Positions 38,904 to 47,670 of a stretch of DNA of 64,000 nt are shown here, one piece after another. The first letter of the stretch is position 1, and each line of letters opens with the position of its first letter. The notes below the pieces were generated by a model that saw only the letters and a program-made list of their open reading frames with translations, did not search any database and was not told the origin of the DNA. The position numbers were made by a program, and so were the translations under genes. Source of the stretch: Niallia nealsonii (GTDB taxonomy: Bacteria > Bacillota > Bacilli > Bacillales > Cytobacillaceae); NCBI RefSeq assembly GCF_002835805.1, contig NZ_PISE01000003.1, positions 186,001 through 250,000 on the forward strand. The letters are read 5' to 3'.

Positions 38904-39641
38904 TTAGGCAAAAGTTTTAAATTTTTCCTCTACAAAAGGCATGCTGGAAGGAATAGATAATGTTGTCAATTCTGGATAACGAAGTGCTGTAAGTTTCCCT
39001 CCGAATACTGCTCCTGTATCAATATTATAAGTATTATTTATTGTCCGCACTTCTTTAACTGGGGTATGTCCGTAGACGATACAAGCTTTTCCATGATAAT
39101 TTTTGGCCCAATCTCTACGAACAGGAGATCCATCTTCATGTGTTTGACCTGTAATGTCTCCATATAAAACAAATGTTTTCACCTTATTCGTATACTTACC
39201 AATATAATCTTCGCGAATTCCTGCATGTGCAATGATGCATTGGCTATTATCCAAAACATGATATAATGGTGCATTTTCATACAGTTCGATAAACATTTGC
39301 TTTATTTTTTTTTGCTCCTTATCGTTTAAAGCCTGAAGTTCTGCAACAGTTGTTTCTAAGCCATGTGTAATTTGAACCTTATTTCCTAATAAGTAACGGT
39401 AAAGCTTGTTGCAATGATTGCCAGGCACATAAAAGGCTTGCTCCTTTTTGCTTAGGTTCCAAACAGTTTCAATTACTGCTAAAGAATTAGCGCCACGATC
39501 TGTTAAATCTCCAACAAAGGCAAGTTTTCTTCCTTCGGGGTGAATAGGATATTTGTTATCCCAATGATAGCCTAACAATTCAGTCAGCTGTTGGAATTCA
39601 GCAAAACAACCGTGGATATCTCCTACAATATCTATTTTCAT
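38904..39641 (-). CDS. prpE: PrpE, bis(5'-nucleosyl)-tetraphosphatase / protein phosphatase
   Basis: 245 residues, metallophosphoesterase motifs GDIHGCF (residues 7-13), [17 protein letters not shown] and YGHTPV. In B. subtilis PrpE hydrolyses Ap4A and dephosphorylates the spore germination regulator GerE-linked proteins have been proposed; the exact role is uncertain. GGAGG precedes the ATG. Same position as in B. subtilis. Confidence 0.92.
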   Translation of the reverse strand: MKIDIVGDIHGCFAEFQQLTELLGYHWDNKYPIHPEGRKLAFVGDLTDRGANSLAVIETVWNLSKKEQAFYVPGNHCNKLYRYLLGNKVQITHGLETTVAELQALNDKEQKKIKQMFIELYENAPLYHVLDNSQCIIAHAGIREDYIGKYTNKVKTFVLYGDITGQTHEDGSPVRRDWAKNYHGKACIVYGHTPVKEVRTINNTYNIDTGAVFGGKLTALRYPELTTLSIPSSMPFVEEKFKTFA

Positions 39642-39915
39642 AAAAATCCTCCACTTAGCTTTCTATTTTCTATTAAGTTGCAGTATATTTTCTATTTTAT
39701 CCTTAATTGTGCAAAGAACCCCCATATTAAAAAAACTAGACGATATGGAATAGAAAAATTTAAAAATGGTTTTACTTATTTAAAGAAGGGGAAAATAATC
39801 TAGTCCAGCAAAAATAATATCTATTAAAAAGAAGATAATTAATAGTTTATTCACGACAAATGCGGTATGTTTTGTTACTATAAAAAACATATCAATTTTG
39901 AAAGGAGGAAAAAAC

Positions 39916-41286
39916 ATGTCAGAACAAGGAACTACACAAACTTATAAATTTGATGACTTGCTCCATTCCTTACAAAATGAATACTTAAGTGCATTTAGAA
40001 AAGAATTTTTAGAACTTCATCCGTATGATCAAGCTTCATTTTTTAAGGAATTGGAGAAAAAAACAAAAGAAAGGGTTTTTTCCTATTTATCGCCAAATGA
40101 AATGGCCTATTTGTTTGAAAATCTAGAAATGGATGACTGGGAATACCAAGAGTTATTAGCTACTCTAATCCCATCCTATGTTGCCGAAATGTTAGCAGAT
40201 ATGTCTGCAGATGATGCTGTCGATATATTAAATGCGTTAGAAAAAGATCAGGCAATTAGCTATCTGGCGATTATGGAAAAAGAGGCTGCAGATAATATTA
40301 AAGCATTAATGGATTATGAGGAAGATACAGCTGGCAGTATTATGACGCTGGAATATATCAGTATTCCTACAGATCAAACCGTTGCTTCTGCCATGACTAT
40401 TTTAAAAAGAGAAGCACCAGATGCTGAAACTATTTATTATATTTATGCTGTCGATAAGAATAAACGTCTAGTCGGTGTCGTATCTTTAAGAAGTCTTATT
40501 GTTAGTGATAATCATGTGTTAATTGCTGATATTATGCAGGAAAGAGTATTTTCTGTTGGTGTAAGTGAAGATCAGGAAGATGTCGCCAGAAAAATGCGAG
40601 ACTATGACTTTTTAGCATTGCCAGTTGTCGATTTTCAGCAAAGATTGCTTGGAATTATTACCGTGGATGATATTCTTGATGTATTAGAAGAAGAAGCATC
40701 CGAGGACTATTCAAAATTTGCCGCAGTATCGAATATGGATTTTATTGACCAACATCCATTTTCAGCAGCCAAAAAAAGACTGCCTTGGCTCATTATTTTA
40801 TTGTTTCTTGGGATGTTTACAGCAAGCCTTATTGGCAGATTTGAGGAAACATTAAATCAAGTAGCCATTTTAGCAGTGTTTATCCCGCTGATTGGCGGCA
40901 TGGCAGGAAATACAGGAACGCAAGCACTTGCTGTTGCGGTTCGGGGGCTTGCAACAGGTGATTTAGAAAAAGAAAATAAGTGGAAGCTGATTGCAAGAGA
41001 AGCTGGAACAGGAATTATTACTGGATTGGTATGTGGAGTGCTGGTAGCTGTTATTGTATTTATTTGGCAACAAGATATTTATTTAGGAATGCTTGTAGGA
41101 ATATCTATTCTAGGAACATTAATTGTGGCGACAATCGCGGGTGCCATTATTCCTATTGTTATGAATAAATTTAAAATTGATCCTGCTGTAGCCTCTGGTC
41201 CATTTATTACAACGATAAACGATATTATCAGCATTTTTATTTATTTTGGAATGGCAACCATGTTTATGAGCTATTTAACAAGATAA
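39916..41286 (+). CDS. mgtE: MgtE magnesium transporter
   Basis: 456 residues: N-terminal helical MgtE domain (LEKDQAISYLAIMEKEAADNI), two CBS domains (AGSIMTLEYISIPTDQTV; IMQERVFSV...LLGIITVDDILDV), then five membrane helices with PLIGGMAGNTGTQALAVAVRGLA, the pore signature. AAAGGAGG lies 8-9 bases before ATG 39916; a TTG at 39898 overlaps that site. No M-box leader is seen. B. subtilis has no mgtE at this position. Confidence 0.95.
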   Translation: MSEQGTTQTYKFDDLLHSLQNEYLSAFRKEFLELHPYDQASFFKELEKKTKERVFSYLSPNEMAYLFENLEMDDWEYQELLATLIPSYVAEMLADMSADDAVDILNALEKDQAISYLAIMEKEAADNIKALMDYEEDTAGSIMTLEYISIPTDQTVASAMTILKREAPDAETIYYIYAVDKNKRLVGVVSLRSLIVSDNHVLIADIMQERVFSVGVSEDQEDVARKMRDYDFLALPVVDFQQRLLGIITVDDILDVLEEEASEDYSKFAAVSNMDFIDQHPFSAAKKRLPWLIILLFLGMFTASLIGRFEETLNQVAILAVFIPLIGGMAGNTGTQALAVAVRGLATGDLEKENKWKLIAREAGTGIITGLVCGVLVAVIVFIWQQDIYLGMLVGISILGTLIVATIAGAIIPIVMNKFKIDPAVASGPFITTINDIISIFIYFGMATMFMSYLTR

Positions 41287-41363
41287 AGAAAAACCGCTAT
41301 TAGTGATGTCTTCCCGTTAAATGAGGATAAAAGAAAAATATAACGAAAAAGGGGGAATGAGAT

Positions 41364-43211
41364 GTGCATGGGGCATCGGTCATTTCTTTAATGATAGTTA
41401 TTGTTGTGGCGCTGTTGACGCCTATTCTGCTTCATCGATTAAAATTAAATGTAATCCCAATTGTTGTAGCAGAGATATTAATGGGGCTGATTATTGGAAA
41501 AAGTGGTTTCAATGTTGTGAGTGAGGATATGTGGCTAGAGACACTATCTACTTTAGGATTTATCTTTTTAATGTTTTTAAGCGGACTTGAAATTGATTTT
41601 TCGGCATTTTCTAACAAGAAAAAAAGAGAAAAACTTTCCAATGGAAAATCAGAACCCAATCCATTTAATACATCCATGATTATTTTTGTCGGCATCTTTA
41701 TTCTTTCTGTTCTGCTTAGCTATTGTTTTGTACTGGCAGGATTTGTAGATAGTGTTTTCCTTATGACTATCATTATCTCCACTATTTCTTTAGGTGTAGT
41801 GGTGCCAACCTTAAAAGAAGCAAATATTATGAAATCAGCAATTGGCCAAATTATTCTGCTTGTTGCTGTAATTGCTGATTTGGCTACCATGATTTTGTTA
41901 GCTATATTTGCTTCCATTCATGAGAGTGGTGGAAATACATGGCTGCTTCTTGTTTTATTTGCAGCAGGTGTTTTATTATATGCGGCAGGGAGAAGATTTA
42001 AAAACAATAAAATAATGGATTCTCTTTCGCGGGGAACCGTTCAAATTGGCACAAGAGCTGTATTTGCCCTTATTATTTTTTTAGTGGCATTGTCAGAAAG
42101 TGTTGGGGCAGAAAACATTCTGGGAGCTTTTTTGGCAGGCGTGTTAGTGTCCTTGCTATCGCCAAATGAGGAATTGGTGCATCAATTAGATTCCTTTGGT
42201 TATGGTTTTTTAATTCCCACTTTCTTTGTAATGATTGGTGTGAAAATGGATATATGGTCTTTGTTTACAGATCTAAAACTGCTTTTATTCATTCCTCTTT
42301 TATTAGTTGCATTATTAGCAAGCAAGCTAATTCCTATTTTTTATTTAAAAAAATGGTATGATATAAAAACGATTTTTGCCTCAGGTTTTTTGTTGACTTC
42401 GACATTATCCTTAGTGATTGCAGCTGCTGCTATTGGAGAAAGAATGAACATTATCTCAACACAAATGAGCGGCATTTTTATTTTAGTTGCGATTATTTCT
42501 TGTATTATTACACCAATTTTATTTAAAAAACTTTTTCCAAAAGAAGCAGTGGAAGAAAAAGTGCTTCGCATTTCCATTATTGGAGTAAATCAAGTAACCA
42601 TGCAAGTATACCAAGATTTAAAATCTTCTTTATATAAAGTTACTTTTTATCATAAAAAGCAGGAAAAACAGGATTTTACCATTGCTGATTCACTTTTTGA
42701 AATAAATGAGCTAGATCAATATTCACAGGAAGTGCTAGAACAAACAGATATCTTTTTATCTGATATTGTCGTTATTTCTACTAGCGATACTGTAAAAAAT
42801 GCAGAGATAGGCTTATTTTTCAAAGAAGCAGGAGTAGAACGAGTAATCTGTCGTGCAGAAGATATAGAAAATGAAGAAGCGCTAAGACGAGAAGGAATTG
42901 AAGTATTCTCGATGCTGTCATCTACGAAAACATTATTGAGTGCATTAATTCAATCTCCAAGCATTTTTTCTTTATTAGGAAATAACGAAACAGCTTTGCA
43001 TGAAATCACGCTGAAAAATAGAGATTTTGAAGGTATATCATTAAGAACGTTTCCGTTTACCGGGGATGTCATTTTTGTTCGCATTTTCCGAGGAAGTGAT
43101 TCGGTTGTACCACATGGTGATACAGAACTGCATTATAATGATCATTTAATTGTTACAGGATCAGAAGAGTATGTAAGAGAATTAAAAAACAAGCTAGAAT
43201 TTTGTAGATAA
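41364..43211 (+). CDS. yjbQ: YjbQ, CPA2-family cation/proton antiporter with RCK domain
   Basis: 615 residues. About 12 membrane helices (Na+/H+ exchanger fold, LMGLIIGKSGFNVV; ENILGAFLAGVLVSLLSP) followed by TrkA-N-like and TrkA-C domains (DSVVPHGDTELHYNDHLIVTGSEEYVREL). GTG start with GGGGGA about 8 bases upstream. The KefB/YjbQ group exports K+ or Na+; the ion is not decidable from sequence. Confidence 0.9.
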   Translation: MHGASVISLMIVIVVALLTPILLHRLKLNVIPIVVAEILMGLIIGKSGFNVVSEDMWLETLSTLGFIFLMFLSGLEIDFSAFSNKKKREKLSNGKSEPNPFNTSMIIFVGIFILSVLLSYCFVLAGFVDSVFLMTIIISTISLGVVVPTLKEANIMKSAIGQIILLVAVIADLATMILLAIFASIHESGGNTWLLLVLFAAGVLLYAAGRRFKNNKIMDSLSRGTVQIGTRAVFALIIFLVALSESVGAENILGAFLAGVLVSLLSPNEELVHQLDSFGYGFLIPTFFVMIGVKMDIWSLFTDLKLLLFIPLLLVALLASKLIPIFYLKKWYDIKTIFASGFLLTSTLSLVIAAAAIGERMNIISTQMSGIFILVAIISCIITPILFKKLFPKEAVEEKVLRISIIGVNQVTMQVYQDLKSSLYKVTFYHKKQEKQDFTIADSLFEINELDQYSQEVLEQTDIFLSDIVVISTSDTVKNAEIGLFFKEAGVERVICRAEDIENEEALRREGIEVFSMLSSTKTLLSALIQSPSIFSLLGNNETALHEITLKNRDFEGISLRTFPFTGDVIFVRIFRGSDSVVPHGDTELHYNDHLIVTGSEEYVRELKNKLEFCR

Positions 43212-43218
43212 AAATGTG

Positions 43219-43263
43219 GCTATCCAATAAGTTGATTTTCAGCTATTGGATAGCTCTTTTTAT
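43219..43263 (+). terminator. Terminator of yjbQ
   Basis: GCTATCCAATA / TATTGGATAGC, 11-bp stem, then TCTTTTTATTTT. Confidence 0.9.
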
Positions 43264-43366
43264 TTTAATGATGGATTCTTTTGTATCTTAAATTTATAAT
43301 AGGAAAAATAAGTAAAATAAGTAAATAGACTATAGGACAAGGCTTTTCTTTTTTGCTTCTTTGTAG

Positions 43367-43388
43367 TAAAATTAGTACTAGGTACTAA
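43367..43388 (+). promoter_or_regulatory. fabI promoter -10 and FapR operator
   Basis: TAAAAT (43367-43372) followed directly by TTAGTACTAGGTACTAA (43372-43388), a perfect 7-3-7 palindrome of the FapR operator type. The -35 is weak. The layout copies that before fabH, so both belong to one malonyl-CoA-responsive regulon. Confidence 0.85.
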
Positions 43389-43419
43389 TAACTTGTAATA
43401 GTATATAGGAGGAAACAGA

Positions 43420-44193
43420 ATGACTCTTTCATTAAAAGGCAAAACCTTTGTTGTTATGGGTGTTGCAAATAAAAGAAGTATTGCATGGGGAATTGCTACT
43501 TCCCTGAATAAAGCCGGTGCACGTTTAATTTTTACGTATGCAGGGGAAAGATTGGAAAAAAGTGTTCGTGATCTTGTGGCAACATTAGATACAAAAGACA
43601 GCATTGTTCTTCCTTGTGATGTAACAAATGATGCAGAAGTGGCAGTTTGTTTTCAAGAAATTCAAAAAGAAGTGGGTGTTATTCATGGTGTTGCCCATTG
43701 TATCGCTTTTGCCAATAAAGAAGAATTACAAGGCGACTATATGAATACAACAAGAGAAGGATTCTTATTAGCTCATAATATCAGTTCTTACTCATTAACA
43801 GCGGTGGCAAAAGAAGCAAAAGGATTAATGACAGAAGGAGGAAGCATTGTTACATTAACATATCTTGGCGGCGAGCGTGCGATAAGAAATTATAATGTAA
43901 TGGGTGTTGCCAAAGCTTCATTGGATGCAAGTGTCCGCTATTTAGCATCTGATTTAGGTAAAGAAGGCATTCGTGTGAACTCTATTTCTGCAGGTCCAAT
44001 TCGTACACTTTCTGCAAAAGGAATCAGTGATTTTAATTCCATTCTGAAGGAAATCGAAGAGCGCTCTCCACTAAGAAGAACTACTACTCCCGAAGAGGTG
44101 GGAGATACGGCAGTATTTTTATTTAGTGATATGGCAAGAGGAATTACTGGCGAAAATATTCATGTGGATTCTGGGTATCATATTATTTCATAA
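43420..44193 (+). CDS. fabI: Enoyl-ACP reductase FabI
   Basis: 257 residues. N-terminal GVANKRSIAWGIA cofactor loop and catalytic Y-x6-K in NYNVMGVAKASL. Reduces trans-2-enoyl-ACP in the last elongation step. AGGAGG precedes the ATG. A FapR operator lies upstream and a strong terminator downstream. Same position as in B. subtilis, before cotO. Confidence 0.97.
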   Translation: MTLSLKGKTFVVMGVANKRSIAWGIATSLNKAGARLIFTYAGERLEKSVRDLVATLDTKDSIVLPCDVTNDAEVAVCFQEIQKEVGVIHGVAHCIAFANKEELQGDYMNTTREGFLLAHNISSYSLTAVAKEAKGLMTEGGSIVTLTYLGGERAIRNYNVMGVAKASLDASVRYLASDLGKEGIRVNSISAGPIRTLSAKGISDFNSILKEIEERSPLRRTTTPEEVGDTAVFLFSDMARGITGENIHVDSGYHIIS

Positions 44194-44211
44194 GGTTACA
44201 ATTTATGTACT

Positions 44212-44247
44212 AACGTTATTTTTCTATATAGAAAAATAACGTTTTTT
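44212..44247 (+). terminator. Terminator of fabI
   Basis: AACGTTATTTTTC / GAAAAATAACGTT, 13-bp stem with a 6-base loop, then TTTTT. Confidence 0.92.
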
Positions 44248-44384
44248 TGTGGGAAAAGAAATAAGCATCCACCTTTTTTAATAAAATGTAGCAAAGGCAC
44301 TTGTTAACTTATTGAGCGATTTATGCATACATTAAGAGAAAATAAGATTATAGAAAAATGAGTGCTTTTTAGGAGGTGAAAAAA

Positions 44385-44933
44385 ATGCCTAAGAAGAAGA
44401 TGAAGGATAAGAATTCCTCAGCATTTGTTCAAAAACCAAACCCATCTATCTTAAATAATACGATGCAGACGACTTTTTCCTCAAAAAAATTTAAGGAAGA
44501 AAAACAAAAAGCAAATTTAGAAGCTAAAAAAAGAGAAGAACAGCTAAAGCAATTAGAAAAACAAAAAAAAGTTATGGAAAAGGAAAAACAAATACGGCAA
44601 GAAAAGTTTCCAGACAGCAGTTCTTTGGATGTGCAAAAGCAGATTATCGAATATAATGAGTCACAAGGAAAAGAGGAAAAACAACATAAACAAACTGCAT
44701 TTAAACGATTAAAAAGTTTTAAAGAAATGTCTACAGATGAAAAGCTTATCTATTTGTTGAATTTTCCAAAACAGCTTCCACCTGTACCTTGTATTGTAGT
44801 TACAGAAAGTCAGAATGTAAGGGGATTTGTTATTGGCAAGGATGAACAGTATGTTCAATTGAAGCTAATGAATGAATCCGTCATGAAAATATCCTTGGAA
44901 AAGATACAGGAAGTAAAAATGATTGGTTTATAA
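44385..44933 (+). CDS. cotO: CotO, spore coat morphogenetic protein
   Basis: 182 residues: a Lys/Glu/Gln-rich coiled-coil N-terminal half (about residues 35-85) and a conserved C-terminal domain (FKEMSTDEKLIYLLNFPKQLPPVPCIVVT...VQLKLMNESVMKISLEKI). AGGAGGTG lies before ATG 44385, so the GTG at 44376 belongs to the ribosome site. CotO directs late coat assembly of the CotE/CotH group. Next to cotZ as in B. subtilis. Confidence 0.88.
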   Translation: MPKKKMKDKNSSAFVQKPNPSILNNTMQTTFSSKKFKEEKQKANLEAKKREEQLKQLEKQKKVMEKEKQIRQEKFPDSSSLDVQKQIIEYNESQGKEEKQHKQTAFKRLKSFKEMSTDEKLIYLLNFPKQLPPVPCIVVTESQNVRGFVIGKDEQYVQLKLMNESVMKISLEKIQEVKMIGL

Positions 44934-44934
44934 T

Positions 44935-44987
44935 ATATTGCGGTAAAAACCTCTTCCTAATAGGAGAGGTTTTTTTACCGCAATATG
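44935..44987. terminator. Long terminator hairpin after cotO
   Basis: ATATTGCGGTAAAAACCTCT pairs nearly perfectly with its downstream complement through a TAATA loop. T- and A-runs on the arms make it usable on both strands. Confidence 0.85.
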
Positions 44988-45167
44988 AAATTTTTATGAA
45001 GTATATTGAAAAGGGACTTCTTTTAACATGAAGATATATAATATTGCATAAAATGGGAGAGAGTCGGAGGAAAGCTAAACTAAGAGGTATTGAAAATGAA
45101 CGTTAAAAAGTGAGGGAAAAGTATGTTTAACATAGAGGGAAATCATTATGCATAAAGAAAAGGCTAA

Positions 45168-45200
45168 AATAAAATAACCAGCCGAAATCGACTGGTTTTA
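45168..45200 (-). terminator. Terminator of cotZ
   Basis: On the minus strand AACCAG...CTGGTT is followed by ATTTTATTTT. Short 6-bp core stem with further weak pairing. Confidence 0.65.
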
Positions 45201-45249
45201 TAAGGTAAAAGGGATAACCGCTTGCCTTTTTAGTTTGCTTAGGTACTTA

Positions 45250-45747
45250 TTAGTCACAAATATCTAAGTCTACATCAGCAATACATTGAACTGCACAGAA
45301 GCATTTTAAATCAACTGTGATGCAGTCGCTTGTACGGCGGAATCCATCTAATTCACAAATTTTTCCTAAATCAATTCCTTTATGGCCGACAATATCAAGT
45401 GTTTCTCTGCCATGTTCTGTTCTTTTTACAGGAGCAAGAACTCTTAATACTGCACAGCAGTTGTCAAATACATCTTCTACTCGGAAGAAAATAGATACAC
45501 ATGCACAGTCGTCTCCTCTAAAGAAAGCATGGAATGGTGAACCGTCAGCAGTTTTTAAAGTGAATACACGAGTATCTGCTTTATGGCGTTTTGTCGGAGA
45601 GACAAGGGAGCCTAGTGGTTCAGAGAAACAATTTGTTTCACACTCGCAATTATCTTCTGCATTATCTTGAATATCTTTAATGGCGCGAACCACTTCACAA
45701 ACACAGCTAGATGTACCTAAAACATCATCTTTTTTTCCACAACCCAT
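45250..45747 (-). CDS. cotZ: Spore coat/exosporium protein of the CotY/CotZ/ExsY family
   Basis: 165 residues, very Cys-rich (CVCEVVRAI..., CECETNCF, DDCACVS, CFCAVQC), with GSLVSPTKRHKADTRVFTLKT and TLDIVGHKGIDLGKICEL blocks of the CotZ/CotY family. Forms disulfide-linked outer coat or crust layers. AAGGAGG precedes the ATG. Only one family member is present, where B. subtilis has cotZ, cotY, cotX, cotW and cotV. A CATANNNTA SigK-like -10 (minus strand near 45877-45885) is possible but far upstream. Confidence 0.92.
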   Translation of the reverse strand: MGCGKKDDVLGTSSCVCEVVRAIKDIQDNAEDNCECETNCFSEPLGSLVSPTKRHKADTRVFTLKTADGSPFHAFFRGDDCACVSIFFRVEDVFDNCCAVLRVLAPVKRTEHGRETLDIVGHKGIDLGKICELDGFRRTSDCITVDLKCFCAVQCIADVDLDICD

Positions 45748-45918
45748 AATTTATTTCCTCCTTATTTGTTTCTTTCTTTTTCTTTTTCGATACTACACTA
45801 CTAACATATTGCCAAAGGGGCTTATGGGTTACGGACAAACGCCTTTTTTCTTGAAATTTGGGCATTTTCCCTAAATACCTTATGGGTTTTCAGTAACTAA
45901 TGAAAGAAGGGAATCAGA

Positions 45919-46278
45919 GTGGATATTAGCTTAATGGATTTTATTTTACTTATATTAGCAAGTTTTCGAATAACAAGATTACTGGTATATGACAGAATCA
46001 CAGAGTTTATTCGAAGTGTAGTGCTGGAGGAAGTAACGGAAAAAAATGAAATGGGAGAAGATACAGTATATTATGTGCCAAGGCCAGGCAGGGTTAGAGG
46101 ATTTTTTGGAGAATTAATCAGCTGTTATTGGTGTACAGGTGTTTGGTCCGCTATTTTTCTTATCTTGTTATATTATTTATTTCCGGCTATCTGTACACCA
46201 TTTGTATTAGTTTTTGCTATTGCTGGGGCGGCAGCTTTTATAGAAGCGGTATTGCAAAAATTATTATTAACAGAATAG
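45919..46278 (+). CDS. yjcA: YjcA, DUF1360 sporulation membrane protein
   Basis: 119 residues, GTG start, AAGGGAA upstream. Two membrane helices (LMDFILLILASFRITRLLVYD; FLILLYYLFPAICTPFVLVFAIAGAAAFIEAV) and the conserved ISCYWCTGVWSA with a CxxC, typical of DUF1360. In B. subtilis yjcA follows the cotVWXYZ cluster and is sporulation-expressed. Here it is divergent from cotZ. Confidence 0.88.
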   Translation: MDISLMDFILLILASFRITRLLVYDRITEFIRSVVLEEVTEKNEMGEDTVYYVPRPGRVRGFFGELISCYWCTGVWSAIFLILLYYLFPAICTPFVLVFAIAGAAAFIEAVLQKLLLTE

Positions 46279-46378
46279 AAAAGGAAAATGTCCGCAGTAG
46301 GCAAGTTGTTCACACAGGTGTATTTATGAAAACATACTATAGGAGTAGTATCTATTACTACTTTTGGAGGGATATGGA

Positions 46379-46489
46379 GTGTTTAATCAAAAAATAGAAA
46401 AAGCTGCAGAAACTGTTAAGCCAGTGGCAAAGAAAAAAAAGAAAATAAAAAAATCAGGCTGTGGCTGCGGCAAAAAAACATCTAAATAA
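46379..46489 (+). CDS. Small Lys-rich protein with GCGCGKK tail
   Basis: 36 residues: an acidic/amphipathic start MFNQKIEKAAETVKPVA, then a run of Lys and the tail KKSGCGCGKKTSK. GGAGG at 46366-46370 is 8 bases before the GTG. An overlapping ATG at 46374 in another frame ends after seven codons. A terminator follows. The location among coat genes and the Lys/Cys make-up suggest a cross-linked coat component, as an inference. I do not recognise it. Confidence 0.6.
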   Translation: MFNQKIEKAAETVKPVAKKKKKIKKSGCGCGKKTSK

Positions 46490-46512
46490 TTTTTATGACC
46501 ATATGAAATAAT

Positions 46513-46548
46513 AAAAAGAATCTCTTTTGAAAAAGGGGGTTCTTTTTT
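46513..46548 (+). terminator. Terminator after the small Lys-rich gene
   Basis: A 16-bp stem from AAAAAGAATCTCTTTT to AAAAGGGGGTTCTTTTT with several G-U pairs and a 3-base loop, ending in T-run. Confidence 0.75.
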
Positions 46549-46697
46549 GTATAAATGAAACCATTTTAGACAAATAAAAAATATCCTTTACAAAAATTGG
46601 TTTATAGGAAATCATGGAAAGTTTTCATAAAAAGAGAATAAATCGAGGACAATAAAAAGACTAAAGAAATATTACCATATACATAGGAAGGGATATT

Positions 46698-47177
46698 ATG
46701 AAAAATAAAAAAAAACTAGTCTATTTTCTTTTTATATTAAGCTTCTTGCTTGCTGGCTGTGAAAAGGAGTATTCAAGCATAAGCAGATGGGCTTTGCTTA
46801 AAACAGTAGATCCAAAGCCAATCACAATTGGAGGTAATGAAAGTAGTTCAGATCAACAAGTGGTCGAAGAAATAAAAAAAGAAACAAGCAGTACAGATGG
46901 AATATATGATGTGGCAGTTGTAAAAGGAGCAAAAAATATTATTGTTGCTTATAAAGTGGAACATATGCATCGTTTTAGGATGAAAAGCATTGAGAAGGAA
47001 TTAAAAAATAAATTGAAAAAGAATTTCCCAGATGAGATATTTACCGTATCGAGTGACTTTAAAATTTTTCTAGAAACAGTAAGGTTATATGACCGCGTGG
47101 AGCATAATCAATATTCGGAAAAGGAAGCAAATAAACGAATAAAACAAATTATTGCCTTAAAAAAAGAGTTAACATAA
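46698..47177 (+). CDS. YhcN/YlaJ-family sporulation lipoprotein
   Basis: 159 residues: MKNKKKLVYFLFILSFLLAGC is a lipoprotein signal (lipobox LAGC). The mature part (DGIYDVAVVKGAKNIIVAYKVEHMHRFRMKSIEKELKNKL) matches the YhcN/YlaJ fold. GGAAGGG precedes the ATG. It is the first gene before spoVAC-spoVAD-spoVAEb-DUF421, the order seen in spoVA2-type operons, so forespore expression is expected. Confidence 0.85.
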   Translation: MKNKKKLVYFLFILSFLLAGCEKEYSSISRWALLKTVDPKPITIGGNESSSDQQVVEEIKKETSSTDGIYDVAVVKGAKNIIVAYKVEHMHRFRMKSIEKELKNKLKKNFPDEIFTVSSDFKIFLETVRLYDRVEHNQYSEKEANKRIKQIIALKKELT

Positions 47178-47190
47178 GGGAGGCATAAAA

Positions 47191-47670
47191 GTGGCCAATA
47201 AAAAAAATAAACAAAAAACACCTCAGCAGCAGCAGTATGAGCAATTAGAAAAAAAATTTGAAACAAAACGTCCGGTTCTTAAAAATTGTGTCAAAGCATT
47301 TTGGGTTGGCGGGCTCATTTGTGCAATCGGTCAAGTCATTTCCTATTTGTATATTTATTTTTTTCACTTTACAGAACAGACATCTGGAAATCCCACAAGT
47401 GCAACAGTTATCTTTTTTTCCATGTTATTAACTGGTTTTGGCATATATGATCGACTTGGCCAATTTGCTGGAGCAGGAAGTGCAGTCCCTGTATCTGGTT
47501 TTGGAAACAGCATTATTTCAGCAGCTATTGAACATCGTACAGAAGGGTTTGTGCTTGGTGTAGGAGGAAATATCTTTAAGCTGGCAGGATCCGTTATTTT
47601 ATTTGGTGTCTTTTCGGCCTTTATTGTGGCACTCATTAAAACCATTATTATCGAATTGGGGGGATTATAA
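47191..47670 (+). CDS. spoVAC: Stage V sporulation protein AC
   Basis: 159 residues: a basic N-terminal tail then four membrane helices (FWVGGLICAIGQVISYLYIYFF; ATVIFFSMLLTGFGIYDRLGQFAGAGSAVPVSGFG). Part of the channel that takes up dipicolinic acid into the spore core and releases it at germination. GGGAGG precedes the GTG. spoVAD starts at the next base. Confidence 0.95.
   Translation: MANKKNKQKTPQQQQYEQLEKKFETKRPVLKNCVKAFWVGGLICAIGQVISYLYIYFFHFTEQTSGNPTSATVIFFSMLLTGFGIYDRLGQFAGAGSAVPVSGFGNSIISAAIEHRTEGFVLGVGGNIFKLAGSVILFGVFSAFIVALIKTIIIELGGL

Noticed and set aside
39800-39915. M-box riboswitch before mgtE
   Set aside because: Searched for because mgtE genes often have one, but the 242-base leader region shows no matching conserved structure.
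45317-45670. Plus-strand ORF opposite cotZ
   Set aside because: Mirror of a recognisable Cys-rich coat protein; no ribosome site.
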